The notes under the pieces are model-generated. The model saw nothing but the letters and a program-made list of their open reading frames with translations. It made no database searches and had not been told where the DNA came from. Made by a program: the position numbers and the translations under genes. DNA of 64,000 bases from Hirundichthys speculiger (taxonomy: Eukaryota > Chordata > Actinopteri > Beloniformes > Exocoetidae): contig JAGFBZ010002028.1 in NCBI GenBank assembly GCA_018398805.1, positions 1,798,501-1,862,500 of the forward strand. Reading direction: 5' to 3'. This document shows positions 1 through 10,744 of the stretch, piece by piece (within the stretch, counting starts at the first letter, position 1; each line of letters starts with the position of its first letter).

Positions 1-2740
1 AGGTGCAGTTTTATAGGTGGTGCAACTGCGGCGAAATATATCCATAAAAGATCATTAAACCTTGATTAATACTGGATAAAACCATCATTTGGCTGCATTG
101 AAGTGGGAACTCCTGGGGAATTCATTTTGAAGAGTGGCGATTGTTCATTCAGGTGGGAAAACGGTTAAATTATTGTAAAATATTCAGCAACAAATGTCTA
201 GTTTGAAATTATTCTCTGGCTTTTGTGGATGTTCAGTACAAAGTTCGACCCGATCCTGTGAAAACTGAGCAATTATGCTCAGAGAGAGACAATTTAGCAA
301 GAGATAACCCTTCAACTGGATTGGACGTGAATTTAACATGCACATTTTCAAATGTAAAACTTTCTAAATTATCCATGACATTTAAAGTCTACATGAAAAC
401 GGGAGTGAATGAAACATTTCTGTTTGAATCTCAAGTTTTTCTCTCGAGGGCTGTCGGATCTTCTTGCACGTTCATGAGCTCACTTGTCTCTGGTCATCTG
501 ACGCCACCCTGCCGTTGCCCTGTGTAGGTGTCAGGAGTGTCACCGCCACACTGCAGAAAACCCGTCCAATTCCTTCATTTCTCTCTTTCCCACTGGTTCT
601 CTATTCACACGCTTGCTCCAAACTAGGTCAAAGTGAAGGGAAACCAATGATGCGCTCATGCATCTGTCACTAGATATTAGTCGCATCATTGTCATCAGGC
701 AGACAGACTCCCTGAGGACGGTTGCATGTCATTCAATTGTATGCAAGTAGCTTAATTTGTCTAATTTGTTCTTTCTTCTGAGTAATGAAACCTTTGAATT
801 TTCTCGGGCCAATCAGAAACTGGTGAACTTTGACCAGAGAACGTCGATTTTATTTCAGTTACTGTGAAAACCTGACCCAGTCTGACAGCAACATATAAAA
901 TGATCACAAAAAAACAGTTTATTGATTTTTAGTCCACACAACAAAGTTTGTTTTTGTTTTGTGCCAGTGGACACTAAAATGTCAAACACACCATCATTCA
1001 AGCTGACAGTTCTGGTTCCAGGTCAGTAAAGAGCATTACTGAAATGACTGTAAAGCTAAAAAAGAAATGTTGTAAAGTCTCATCAATCCAATTGTATTTC
1101 TTGCTATATGGAAAAAATCTAAACAAAGCATTTTATTATATGAACTGACCAGCTCAGCGGACATAAAGACAAACTTCCAATATTTGAGTTGTTATGGTAA
1201 TAATGAAAAACAGGTATCATTGTCTGAGATGAAGCCAAGGAGGCTGAAACTGTAACCGGTCCAACCTCTTTAGTCATTTTAGATGTTGTTTCCAGTATAG
1301 TGTTGGAGCTAAGGTAGGACTCACTGACTCCGTACCAGTTGGTGGCAGTAGTGCACCACATTCGCTGCTCGCTAACTATCAATGACGTAGAAAAGAAGAC
1401 AACGACGGAGAGAGAGAAACTGGAATCGTGTTCCTGAAAGTTCTCATTAATGTTCCTGGAAATGGAGACGTCTGCCGATGCTGGAGGCCCGTTTAAAACT
1501 ATGAGGGCCCCCAACTGATGGAGACTAGACTCTGGGTCTGAGTTTCATTTGTGGTCAGCTTCCATCTCGAGCGTTGGGCCATCCTGTACGTCACAGAACC
1601 AGTGCCACTGTGTCTTAAACATTGCAGTTTTTCCAGCGACCTCTCACACTCATGAGTCTCGCTCCCATAGAGAGCTGTTTACAGTGATATTTTATGAATT
1701 ATGCATGATCTTCACGGGTGTTCTTGAATAACTAATGAAATGTGACACTTTGCATTGTTTGAGGTCTTAAAATGGACTCCTTGTAGTTCTGCAGCTATTC
1801 GTGATTTATTTAGGGATTGTCTCTTTGGGTCAAGTAGACTTCACAGCTTCTGAGCTCTGCAGAATATGTATAGTCCTCGACAGCGACGGCAGTTCTTTGG
1901 TTAATATTTTGGATCATGGCTGCAATAACCCGTAACGACCAGAGGAGGAGCTGTTGTGCTGACAAATAACAGAAAAGCCATCATCCTGGAAATATGTCTT
2001 TTCAATTCACTCCCTGTTTGTTCTGAAAACATAACTGTCCGTAGTCTGACTGAAGAGCCTTTTAATGGCTTTAATAAAAGGAAAAAAAAAATCCAAGCTC
2101 AAAAAGTATGTGTGTTGGATGTCTGGAGTCTTCTGAACATTTTCAGCCAGTGGTTCAGATTTACAGGGTACTGTGACATCACAGATCGGAGTAAAATTAT
2201 CCACCTTTTCTATCTTTCTTTCCCAGGCTGTCTCTTAATTGCAAAACTGTAACACTGAATTCAAAAGAAGAGATGAACTGGAATCCACCCTGAAACAAAC
2301 TGCTATGAACAGAAATGTAAAGATGTGGTTTAAAAGGGGATTTTTTTTTACACTGTATCTCTTGTATTTTTAGAAAAGCGTCCCACAGACATTTCGAAAC
2401 GGGCTTAATGTGCATCTTGACCGTTTTTGCTTGAAAAAAGTCAAAATAACACACGTGCATGAGCGGGTTTTGGTGCATGTTCATGTGGATACTATTCTGC
2501 ACACTTCCTCCTCTAAAGGAACTGATGTGCAGCAGCTGCTCTTTGCATCGACGTGCAGTCTGTGGCAATCTGAAGAGCTCAGAAGCTTCAAGAACACTGA
2601 AAGCAGCGTCTGTGACACCAACAGTCTCACCTCGGTCAAAGTCACTGAGATGAGAAATGAAGCTGCTGACCTGTAGCTGCAGGAGAGACTCCTGAAGAAT
2701 TACTCAGTAAGACACAATCAAATAAAGCAGCCGCTAAACT
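1..2740. other. Intergenic stretch, no confirmed gene
   Basis: No recognisable gene is seen. A 100-codon open frame at 225-527 has a weak immunoglobulin-like look (LDVNLTCTFSN) but no convincing splice frame. Around 1335-1425 the sequence gttggtggcagtagtgcacc followed by aga/gaa-rich DNA resembles a dispersed fish repeat. Other open frames here are short and overlapping on both strands. Confidence 0.5.
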
Positions 2741-3260
2741 CAAATCAATGAATGAAGGATCGGTGGGGTATAAACATTCCCTTAGCTACTGTGTGTTGTT
2801 GATGAATAGGAATTTGGTAGCGTTTGGGTTCATGATGGTCCAGTATGTGTTGGGTTGGGGGATGTGTAGAGTAATTCAGTTTTTTTTTTTTTTTCTGAAT
2901 TTGGAAGAAAATTAGAATTTGACACATTTTAGCAGGACAGTGAAGCATTGAAAGGACACATTATAGATATAGATACAAAAGTAATTTACAGCTGTTCACA
3001 GCTTTGGTTTCATGAGTCACACTTTACTCTTCTGGATGGTGTGCCTTTTTAGAAATAGGTTTACAGCTTTACACCACCCACTTCAGAAGTACATTAATTG
3101 GAGCCAGATGTGAAGCTGGACGGGGATTTTTTTTAAAAAAGGGAGCAACTGGATAATTTGATGTCTTTGTCTGTGATGTCTCGGTACTCTGCAAATCTGA
3201 GCAGTTTAGTGAAATATGTATTTTCCGACTGAGAAGGTCTCAGACAGTGAAAGGCTTACG
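2741..3260. other. Non-coding stretch, nothing recognised
   Basis: AT-rich sequence with a poly-T tract at about 2880-2894. No gene, repeat family or paired structure was recognised. Confidence 0.5.
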
Positions 3261-3480
3261 TTATCTCCGTTTTTGAGCTGGTAATTCGTTCAGACCAAGG
3301 GCTTGAAATCTGGTCTTCTGTGTCAAGTTTAGTGCAGAATTCAGAGGAAGTTGAAATTCTTCAACGAACCACTCCAAAAGTGAGTTGATCTCAGGTGACC
3401 CCCATGTTAACATGTCCAACTTTGCTGCAGAAATAAACATATTTACAGCAGTTTGGGTCTCCATAGCTAGATTTCACATC
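3261..3480 (-). repeat. Dispersed fish repeat, family R, copy 1
   Basis: On the minus strand this reads ggagacccaaactgctgtaaat, then a run ending gttaacatgggggtc and cacttttggag. The same consensus recurs at 21470-21560, 31495-31610, 47560-47650 and 48795-48915, so it is an old interspersed repeat. The open frame across it (67 codons, minus) is incidental. The ends and class of the element are not resolved. Confidence 0.6.
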
Positions 3481-3539
3481 CATGCTAGCTGTATGGGGCA
3501 GTGAATTTTTTATTTTTATTTTTTAATACTACATCAGCT

Positions 3540-3835
3540 AAAATTACTTTCTTTCTTGCTCTGTTCTGGGAACCTTTCTCAAGCTCTGAGAACTGCTTGT
3601 GCAAAGAAAAATGCTCCATGAAATGAAAGACATAATGAAGAATCCTGAGCATCCTCTTCACAATAGTGTCTTCAGTCAGAGGCTTCTTCAGATCTGCTGC
3701 AACACAGATCGCTACAGGAGATCTGTTGAGCCCACAGCAATAATCATCCACAACAACTCTTTTGAGAGACTTAAATGCCAACTGTTACTGCAACAAATAA
3801 TTTCCCTTCAGGGAATAATCAAGTATCATAAAATT
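3540..3835 (+). mobile_element. L2-clade LINE, 3' end
   Basis: The plus strand encodes MLHEMKDIMKNPEHPLHN, then a stretch ending CNTDRYRRSVEPTAI. This is the conserved C-terminal tail of fish L2-type reverse transcriptases (recalled form: IMDNPSHPLH ... RCRKERYRRSFIPTAV). It is followed by aatttcccttcagggaataatcaag, the typical L2 3' tail. Only the last part of the element is present, as expected from 5' truncation at insertion. It is no longer functional. Confidence 0.8.
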
Positions 3836-4395
3836 GAATATAAAGTGGCAAAACTATGTATAATTAGGGACCCAGTCTTTTGTTTGATGGCAGGCATAGC
3901 CAAGCTCTAATCACTTTAGCTACTTTGGGCTTACTAGTCTTGTCTTTACATGGCATGTAAAATGAAGACCAAATGGAACATAGCCATTTTTATTTTATAC
4001 ATAACATGGCTTGCTGTGTTGTTAACTGTGCTAATAGACTGCTGTGACCAGTTTTTGGGTGGCTATGGAAGAGTTTCAGAGGTGAAACAAAACATCTTGA
4101 AGCAGCTGGTCAATGGTTCAAGGCTGCTGACCAACAGAGGACACCAGCTGGACCGTCCTCTGAGGCCTGGAATGTACTTGCTGTTTATAACGCTTACATG
4201 AACGCATCACACATCATCACGCTGGTGTTTTTTTCCCTCACTCTGACTGCAACAAAAAAACGATAACTTTCTGTGACTCGCTTCTTGTTCACGACTGTAT
4301 TTTTGACTCTGGGTCGGCATTCTGCCCCCAAGTGGAGACCTCCAGTGTTACAGGTGCACCCTAACAGGTTGTGTACGCGAACGGATGTGAACACA
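3836..4395. other. Non-coding stretch with one dubious small ORF
   Basis: A plus-strand frame at 3950-4201 (83 codons) has one hydrophobic segment (IAIFILYITWLAVLLTVLI). It has no visible homology, promoter or splice context and is treated as chance. The remainder is unremarkable. Confidence 0.45.
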
Positions 4396-4399
4396 TGGT

Positions 4400-4538
4400 C
4401 AAACTGAAAGAACATCCCAGGCCCAACTCATCAGTTTCTACCTCTTGCAGCAGCTGGGTCCTCCAGTTACGGGACTTTCGCCTGGTTTCAGGACCCTTCC
4501 GAGTTGCCTAACCGAACCACTAACCAACGACATCTGAA
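4400..4538 (-). repeat. Dispersed repeat, family S, copy 1
   Basis: The segment ctacctcttgcagcagctgggt, followed by ttcaggacccttcc, recurs in the same orientation at 49185-49330. It recurs in the opposite orientation at about 28215-28345 and 31090-31200. It appears to be part of a larger composite repeat that also served as the Penelope-like element's target at 4553. No coding capacity was recognised. Confidence 0.6.
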
Positions 4539-4553
4539 ACAAGTACTGCCAGA

Positions 4554-4716
4554 TCAGTTAACTGTTCTTTTATCACAGACAATAACTTTTTAGGTTGTTT
4601 TACCTGACATGTTTCGGCATGTACTTCCGGCCTTTATCAGAGTGTCACCGGTGTTGTTGTGACAGGTCATTTATCAGCTGATGACCGTTCACTCCTCCAG
4701 GATGCTGCTCCAAGTA
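4554..4716 (+). repeat. Left inverted arm of Penelope-like element
   Basis: This arm is the reverse complement of 6848-7058, apart from a 45-bp insertion in the right arm and scattered differences. On the minus strand it contains the hammerhead-like core with ctgataa (4640-4634) instead of ctgatga, which loses the conserved G8 position. Confidence 0.85.
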
Positions 4717-4747
4717 GTAACTATTACGCGAAAGTTATGGAGAAAAA

Positions 4748-6888
4748 TGCGTCAAGGAGTTCCGCCTCCTGGAAAAGCTGACGAGGAAACGGGCTCGCTA
4801 CCGAAACCACCTGAGGTTCAACCTGCGCTGCCGGGATGAAGAAGTAATACCGGCCAGCCTGAACATCAAGAACCCGATCCCAACCAGGAACGCGGAGAGG
4901 ATTATCAGGCGAGTGCGGATGACTCTGGTCAAAGAACGGATACGATGCACAACCAGTAAACTCAGCAACATGAACAGTGAACTACAGCGGCTAACGGAGC
5001 AGTTCAAACACTGGTTTCCCCTGGACAACAGTAAGGCAACAATGCTACACGCACACTTGGACAACAGGAACAGGAATTCACCACCACCAAAAGCCGACAC
5101 ATCCACAAATTGGACAGACTCATCTCACAGAAAAAGAAGGCAGAACCGGACCACACGCACGTCAACGAAAAATGGATTCACAACATGTCACGTCACAAAC
5201 TCACACAGGCAGAGCGCAGCATACTGGCAAAAGGACTCAACTACGCTGTCACACCCATAAAAATACAGCACGAGGATTTCATTTTAGCCACGGAATTGGC
5301 ATGCGAAAAAATACACAACCCAGGACAAAAAGCAGCACTACGTAACGAAATAGCAGGCATACTAAAAACGGCCAAACCACCACCCAGCAACATTACCAGA
5401 GAGGAAGCAAGAGCAATGAAAACACTATCAAAAAACAAAGACATCACAATCCTCCCAGCAGACAAAGGCAGAACAACAGTAATCATGGACACAGACGCAT
5501 ATGAAGAGCAGATGCAGCAGATACTACAGGACGACGCTTATGAGGTGTTAAAGACCCAACAGAAGACAAGAAAAACAAACTTAAAGCACTACTCAAACCA
5601 CTACTCAACGAAAACAAAATAGACAATCACTTAGTACACACAAAGCTACACAGCAAACATCATCCCCAGGATCAACGGCACACCAAAAATCCATAAACCA
5701 GGTACACCTCTCCGCCCCATAGTAGACAGCATAGGATCAGTCACATACAATCTTTCAAAAGCACTCACAGAAATAATAAAACCACGACTGGGACTCACAG
5801 ATCAACACTGCAAAAATTCAAAACAACTCGCCACAGAACTCGCAAACATAAAAGTACAGAAAGATGAAATGTTCATATCACATGATGTCATCTCACTATT
5901 CACAAAAACACCAACATAGGCCACCATACACATAGTGCAGGACAGACTAATAGCAGACAGGACACTCAAAAAAACGCACAAATCTAACTGTACAGGACAT
6001 CACCCAGCTACTCCACTTCATCGCCACTTCCACATACTTCCAATTCAGAAACACCATCTACAGCACTCTCAACAGCCCCGGATGAATACAGACCCACATT
6101 ATGGAAACGCTATGTAGATGACATTTTGGAGAAAGTGAAAACAGGACATACACAACGACTCACGGATCACCTCAACACCATAGACACCACTGGCAGCATC
6201 AGATTCACCCATGAAGAGGAAACCAACCAATCCATAGCCTTTCTGGACATAAACATACACCACACAGACAACGGAGACATCAAAATAAAAGTACACAGGA
6301 AACCCACACACACTGACCAATACCTCCTATGGACATCTGAACACCCCACCATCCACAAACTGTCAGTAGTCAGAACTCTACACGAACGCACGACAATAAT
6401 CACGGACCCGGAGGACAGAACACAGGAAGATAAGCACATACAACATGCACTAAAAAGATGCCAGTATCCACAGTGGGCAATAACAAAAGGTGCAGGACAG
6501 GTTAACAACAAAAACAAGACAACACAGGGGGAAAAGAAAAAACAAGCATAACAAGAACACAGAGGAATGGTGACGTTACGGAGCGCATCCAAAGAGCCAT
6601 GAAGAAACATAACATCAAAACACCGGTCAAACCACACACAACACTCCGCCAGATACTGGTCCATCCAAAGGACAAAATCCATCCAGAAAACAAATGCAAC
6701 TCCTTATACGAAATTCCATGCAAATCATGCAATAAATCATACATCGGGGAGACAAACATCAGCGCTGGATCAGGGAGGCCATAGAGACCCACAAGCGGGG
6801 CCCGAGGACCATCGACAGGGACGAGGGAGCTTTCATGCTCTCCACTACCTGGAGCAGCATCCTGGAGGAGTGAACAGTCAGCAGAGGG
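4748..6888 (+). pseudogene. Penelope-like RT/GIY-YIG protein, multiply broken
   Basis: The frames must be switched to follow the protein. Frame 2 (4748 to about 5105) carries the N-terminal region (RNHLRFNLRCRDEEVIPASL). The next frame (about 5105-5550) carries HKLTQAERSILAKGLNYAVT and KDITILPADKGRTTVIMD. A further frame carries the RT signature PRINGTPKIHKPGTPLRP (around 5660-5720). It continues to SHDVISLFT (motif A region, usual Phe replaced by His) and then hits TAG at 5917. The catalytic YVDD is intact at 6111-6122. The preceding motif that normally reads close to GTAMGSPVSP is missing between about 6060 and 6085, consistent with a deletion. At 6692-6742 LYEIPCKSCNKSYIGET keeps the GIY and YIG parts of the endonuclease, but the segment with its catalytic Arg and Glu is absent. 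The C-terminus (DEGAFMLSTTWSSILEE) ends at a TGA near 6871. Confidence 0.85.
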
Positions 6889-6926
6889 CGTGACTCACCT
6901 GTCAAATCTGACAGGTGAGTCACGCC
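6887..6926. repeat. Perfect 18-bp hairpin inside right Penelope arm
   Basis: ggcgtgactcacctgtca (6887-6904) is followed by a 4-base loop (aatc) and its exact reverse complement (6909-6926). It lies directly after the endonuclease stop codon, in the part of the right arm that is missing from the left arm. Confidence 0.9.
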
Positions 6927-6960
6927 TTCATCAGCTGATAAATGACCTGTCACAACAACA

Positions 6961-7012
6961 CCGGTGACACTCTGATGAAGGCGGAAGTACACGCCGAAAC
7001 ATGTCAGGTAAA
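6961..7012 (+). ncRNA. Hammerhead-like ribozyme motif in Penelope terminal repeat
   Basis: The order of conserved core elements matches a minimal type-I hammerhead. It has ctgatga at 6972-6978, a stem II hairpin with ggcg/cgcc arms (6980-6983 and 6992-6995), gaaa at 6996-6999, a very short stem III (acatgt) and gtc at 7003-7005, the expected cleavage site. Hammerheads with tiny stem III are known in Penelope-like elements. An extra A follows ctgatga, and stem I pairs weakly (two pairs, then a loop). Activity is therefore unproven. Confidence 0.5.
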
Positions 7013-7104
7013 ACAACCTAAAAAGTTATTGTCTGTGATAAAAGAACAGTTAACTGATAGATAAGTGAAGACAAAATGAACTTAGTACAACAAGTACTGC
7101 CAGA

Positions 7105-8164
7105 GCTGAAACGAGAAGTTGCAGAGGTCTGCTGGGACCCACAGTCACTTGGCTCGTGACTCACGGGACCACGGCGATACGGCTGGCCCAACCTGTTGGT
7201 GACTGCGAAACGGCCTAGCCCCGAAATGGCCGGTCGAGTGATGGTAACTTCCAGCTGTCCCCTTTAAATGATTGTTCTCTTGTGACATGTTCCCTGAAAG
7301 AGTTTACACAAAAAGTCCTCACAGTAGCACTTGACCAAAACATTATTTATTTATATAAGCAATATACCACACACTAGAAAAAAGATGTCTATTTTCACTC
7401 CACATCCCATTTTCATAAAATGAATCCCTACAAGGGCTGATCCAAGATCAGGGTGCTTCATTCTGCTTCCTCGTACAGCTCCGCCCTCCAGAGATCTCGC
7501 CGGTAACAAAATTCCTTTGTAAGGTGAAACATTTTCATTTCCTTTAATGTTAGTGTCCTTACATCAGGTCACTTCAGTGGGGGTGATCCGGTCCCTGGAA
7601 AGGCCCTCTTGTGAGACTTCATTAAACTTGTGCGTGCCGATCTTGGATTAGCGCTCCGATTCCACAGAGTCATTTATAAATACAGGTCCCAGTCCGTTGA
7701 AACGCACAGGTGATTTTTGATTAAGACGTAGAAAAGAGTGATTTTGCTTTATTGAAGTATCTCAACAGACTAAGACACTTATAAAGTGTAGTAGAAATAT
7801 CAGAGGTGAGAATTTTACTGCAGTGTTGGCCAAGATCCGGTCAATCCAGTCAGCTCTAGATAGATACATTAATTCATATACTGAGTACTAATAAAATGTT
7901 TTACAAGCTAATCTGATTAACTGTCCACAGGGTAACAGCCCCTCGTGCTGCTTCTCCTGGCATCACTCGAGGCGATTGTGTTTCTAGTGGCAAACCTCTG
8001 GACGGGACACAACTGGGTCTGGAGGTTTTTACTTTGAATATGTACAACCCTTAAATATGAACTCATTCAGGCTGCTTGAACTGACTGAACTGGAACCAGA
8101 CTGACTCGGGCCGTGCTACTGGCCTAACATACATTCTATAACTGTATGAAAATAGAAACATTGA
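7105..8164. other. Non-coding stretch downstream of Penelope-like element
   Basis: The first 150 bases (gagctgaaacgagaagttgcag onward) resemble the repeat copies at about 28045 and 30805, which is the continuation of the insertion target. The rest has no recognised gene or repeat. It is GC-moderate and lacks long open frames. Confidence 0.5.
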
Positions 8165-8500
8165 TTAGATACATCTTCCATAAAAGCCTTTCTCTGAGCA
8201 TACAAAACCAGGGGGAAAGTGTTTGTGTGTGCGTCTGTGTGTGCATCTGTGTGTGTGTGTGTGTATGCATGTATTAGGGGAGGACAGAGAAGGGGCTGAT
8301 TGTTCTACAAATCCAAATGATTTAAGATGACAACAGAACTCAAAACAAAACCAAAATGCTTCAAAAATACTCTCCAGCCCCCCCCTCAAAATGTGTCCAT
8401 AAATGGCATCAATTTTACGTGTTTGAGGGGAGGACGTGGGATTCCATCAAGAGTCATCCACGAGAACTCGGTCATCCATTTTTCAACACTGCTCTTTGGG

Positions 8501-8502
<2 letters not shown>

Positions 8503-8551
<49 letters not shown>
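8503..8551. repeat. (GT)n microsatellite
   Basis: An uninterrupted GT dinucleotide run of about 24 units. A more broken GT-rich stretch lies just upstream at 8221-8262. The Val/Cys open frames over it are artefacts of the repeat. Confidence 0.97.
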
Positions 8552-8552
<1 letters not shown>

Positions 8553-8999
8553 AGGATCATAATATATAGAAGCTATTGTTCAGCACCTGTGATAGTTGCC
8601 AGCTGGGCACCAGAGGATGAGCCTGAAGGTCCTGCACATGGAAGGACATCAGAAACTCCTTTTGTTTTTTTAAATCTGGGAAAAAAAAAAAAAAAAGGGA
8701 AACAAAACTGGAGCATTCAACAAGGCTCTAAATTTAAAAACTGGATAGCATGACCCTCATGTAAAATAGAGGAGTTATATTTAGTCAGGCTCAAAAGTTA
8801 GTCTTTTAATCCTTTTTTTGTGTGTGTAAAAACCATTATGACGATCATCTTATCATACTGGGTCTTAATATTTGGCAAATACAACTTGAGACAAACATCA
8901 GCATGTAGTTTTTTTTTTTTCTCCGTGACATTTATTTCACAAAATTAATTCCAAAAAGAAAAAAAAAAAATCACTTGAGCAACGCTATCTACCATGACT

Positions 9000-10225
9000 C
9001 AGCACTTGTAGACCTGTCTTGTCGTTGTGGCTCATGCTTCTCCACAGTAATGTTTGTTCATTGAGGTTTTTAGATGGTTCTCTTACAGTCCTGCCACAGC
9101 ATTTAAATTGGGTTTAGGTGTGGACTTGAACAAGCCCGTTCTAAAACCCTTACTGTTTTATTTTTCATCCATTCTGATGTAGATTTGCTGCTGTGTTTGG
9201 AATCACTGTCCCACTTGTGTGAAGCTATTTGCCTCGAGGATACAGCAAATCATCATGCTTCCACTGCCGTGCTTGATAGTGGCTGTGAGGTTTCTGTTCA
9301 TACCCACGTTCTAAGGTGCTGTTTCTTGTTTTTTTTTTTTTCTTGCCAAACATGGTATTAAGACCAAACGGTTCCTCTGTGGTTTTTTCTAAAGACTTCT
9401 GCAGTTCTGTGGATTATTCAACTGCAGGTTTGTGTTTCATGGTCTCACAGTCCACATGCCTTTGATGCATTCATTAGTGTGAAATTGTGTGTATGTGGTA
9501 GAAAAAGCACAAAGATAGTACTGTATGAATGAATGTAACTTGTAAAGCACTTTGAGTGGTCAACAAGAGTAGAAAAGCACCACATAAATACAGTCCACTT
9601 AGCGTTTACTATTTATTCGGTTGTGCTTCAATGGTCTGGACAGAAGTTTTCTCCTGCCAACTTTTCCAAACAAACTGTACTACTTCAATCTTCTTCCTGC
9701 TGTGCTGTCATGGACTTGAACATTAAATGTGGTCAGTGAGGGTCTAAGGCTATGAGATGCAGCTCTTGTGTTTTTGTATTTATCTGAGCAAATCTCTTGA
9801 ATAGTTTCCACTTACTAATACCGTTTCCTCACCATAGAAACATTGGACTTCAGTTATTTCTCTAAGGCCACTGATTATGTCATTCCCTCTTGGCATTGTA
9901 TTTGCACTCATCTGATTATTCCAGACCAGTAAATTGCAAAAATGTTTGCTTTTATAGCGGTCTGCCCACCTGCTGCTGACGGAAACCTGCCCTCTCTAGT
10001 CCTATGGGATCAGTAGAGGGATACTTGATAATGCTCATTATTTCTAATTATTTTTGCTTTAGTTTTGTCATATAAGTAATGGCATGGTAAAAAATACGGT
10101 GTTGTTCATGTGAGATTGTATTTGCCCAACACTAAGACCCACGATGATCAGGTGACAGTTTTTACACAAGACCAGGAGGAAAAGAGGTGATATTAATTTT
10201 TGCTCGTGACTTTACAGTGTACGCA
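9000..10225 (-). mobile_element. Tc1/mariner-like DNA transposon relic
   Basis: On the minus strand around 9130-9070 the sequence translates as SPHLNPI, a stop, then MLWQDCKRT. This is the DDE-transposase signature SPDLNPIE.LW..LKR of Tc1/IS630-type elements. The neighbouring sequence (cactgtcccacttgtgtgaa on the plus strand) also looks like transposase-coding DNA of that group. The right end (about 10190-10220, ctcgtgactttacagtgta) resembles a terminal inverted repeat, but its partner was not found. A LINE tail lies within it at about 9500-9605. No frame is intact. Confidence 0.5.
9500..9605 (+). mobile_element. LINE/SINE 3' tail inserted in the Tc1-like relic
   Basis: The motif gtaaagcactttgagtggtc, then agaaaagcaccacataaata and cagtccactta, is the common fish LINE 3' tail (usual form: AAAGCGCTTTGAGTGGTC ... 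GCTATATAAATACAGTCCATT). Only the tail is present. Confidence 0.55.
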
Positions 10226-10744
10226 TAATTGCACTTTAGAGTTCAAGTGGCTGTTTTTTTTTTTTCAGGTAATTTTGTCACTGGGTACCAAATTACTTCT
10301 ACACTTGAGGTTTGAGTGTTTAATTTGACTTTGTGACTCTCCAGAACAGAAACACAATGTGCAGCGACCTTAATCACATCTCTAGGGTTAATAATTCTTG
10401 AAAGGGATCATTTAAAATTTAATGAGTGGGGATTATTTGCTTGACAAGAGTTAAATGGGAAAACACCGTGTGAGTGTTTTTAGACAATTTTGGTCGACAC
10501 AAACTCATTATTTCCAAAGCTTTAGAAACTGACATTTTGTAAAAAGAGCCACAGGTGTCTCTGAAGCACCAACAGGTGCTCTAAAGAGTTGCAGCTGTGA
10601 CATGCAGCTAAGTACGAGACACTGAGAGCAAAAGCACAGATGACAAGCTCAGGTGTTTCCTTTTAAAAAGTGACAGACCCTGTGAAGGGACAAAGGTGTA
10701 GTGGCGGCTTTAGTTACATGACCTTTGACCTGTCGGCGAGGGAA
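10226..10744. other. Non-coding stretch, nothing recognised
   Basis: No gene, transposon end or paired structure was recognised. Short T-tracts occur around 10254-10265. Confidence 0.5.

Larger units (their letters stand above)
6848..7058 (+). repeat. Right inverted arm of Penelope-like element
   Basis: This arm pairs with 4554-4716. It begins inside the last codons of the endonuclease region (tggagcagcatcctggagg) and ends gaacagttaactga. A short tail (7059-7088) without a partner separates it from the target duplication. Confidence 0.85.
4554..7088 (+). mobile_element. Penelope-like retroelement (RT + GIY-YIG), decayed, with inverted termini
   Basis: A 2.5-kb Penelope-like element lies between two copies of a 16-bp target duplication (4538-4553 and 7089-7104, aacaagtactgccaga). 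Its termini are inverted repeats of about 130 bp (4554-4684 against 6928-7058). The arms pair further, up to about 4716 and 6848. Coding parts in order are an N-terminal region, a reverse transcriptase and a C-terminal GIY-YIG endonuclease. Penelope elements insert by target-primed reverse transcription. The copy is dead: it has several frameshifts, an in-frame TAG at 5917, and deletions removing part of the RT and endonuclease cores. The GIY-YIG domain and inverted terminal repeats distinguish it from LINEs. Confidence 0.88.

Noticed and set aside
1119..1514. 131-codon minus-strand frame
   Set aside because: No family resemblance. Part of it overlaps a repeat-like stretch (gttggtggcagtagtgcacc).
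3950..4201. 83-codon frame with one hydrophobic segment
   Set aside because: It lies between repeat fragments, has no recognisable homologue, and one hydrophobic stretch in AT-rich DNA is not evidence of a gene.
5241..6792. Several minus-strand open frames (83 to 171 codons) across the Penelope-like element
   Set aside because: They are antisense shadows of the A-rich, stop-poor coding strand of the retroelement.
8327..8753. Three overlapping plus-strand frames with Val/Cys repeats
   Set aside because: They are produced by the (GT)n microsatellite and have no independent coding evidence.
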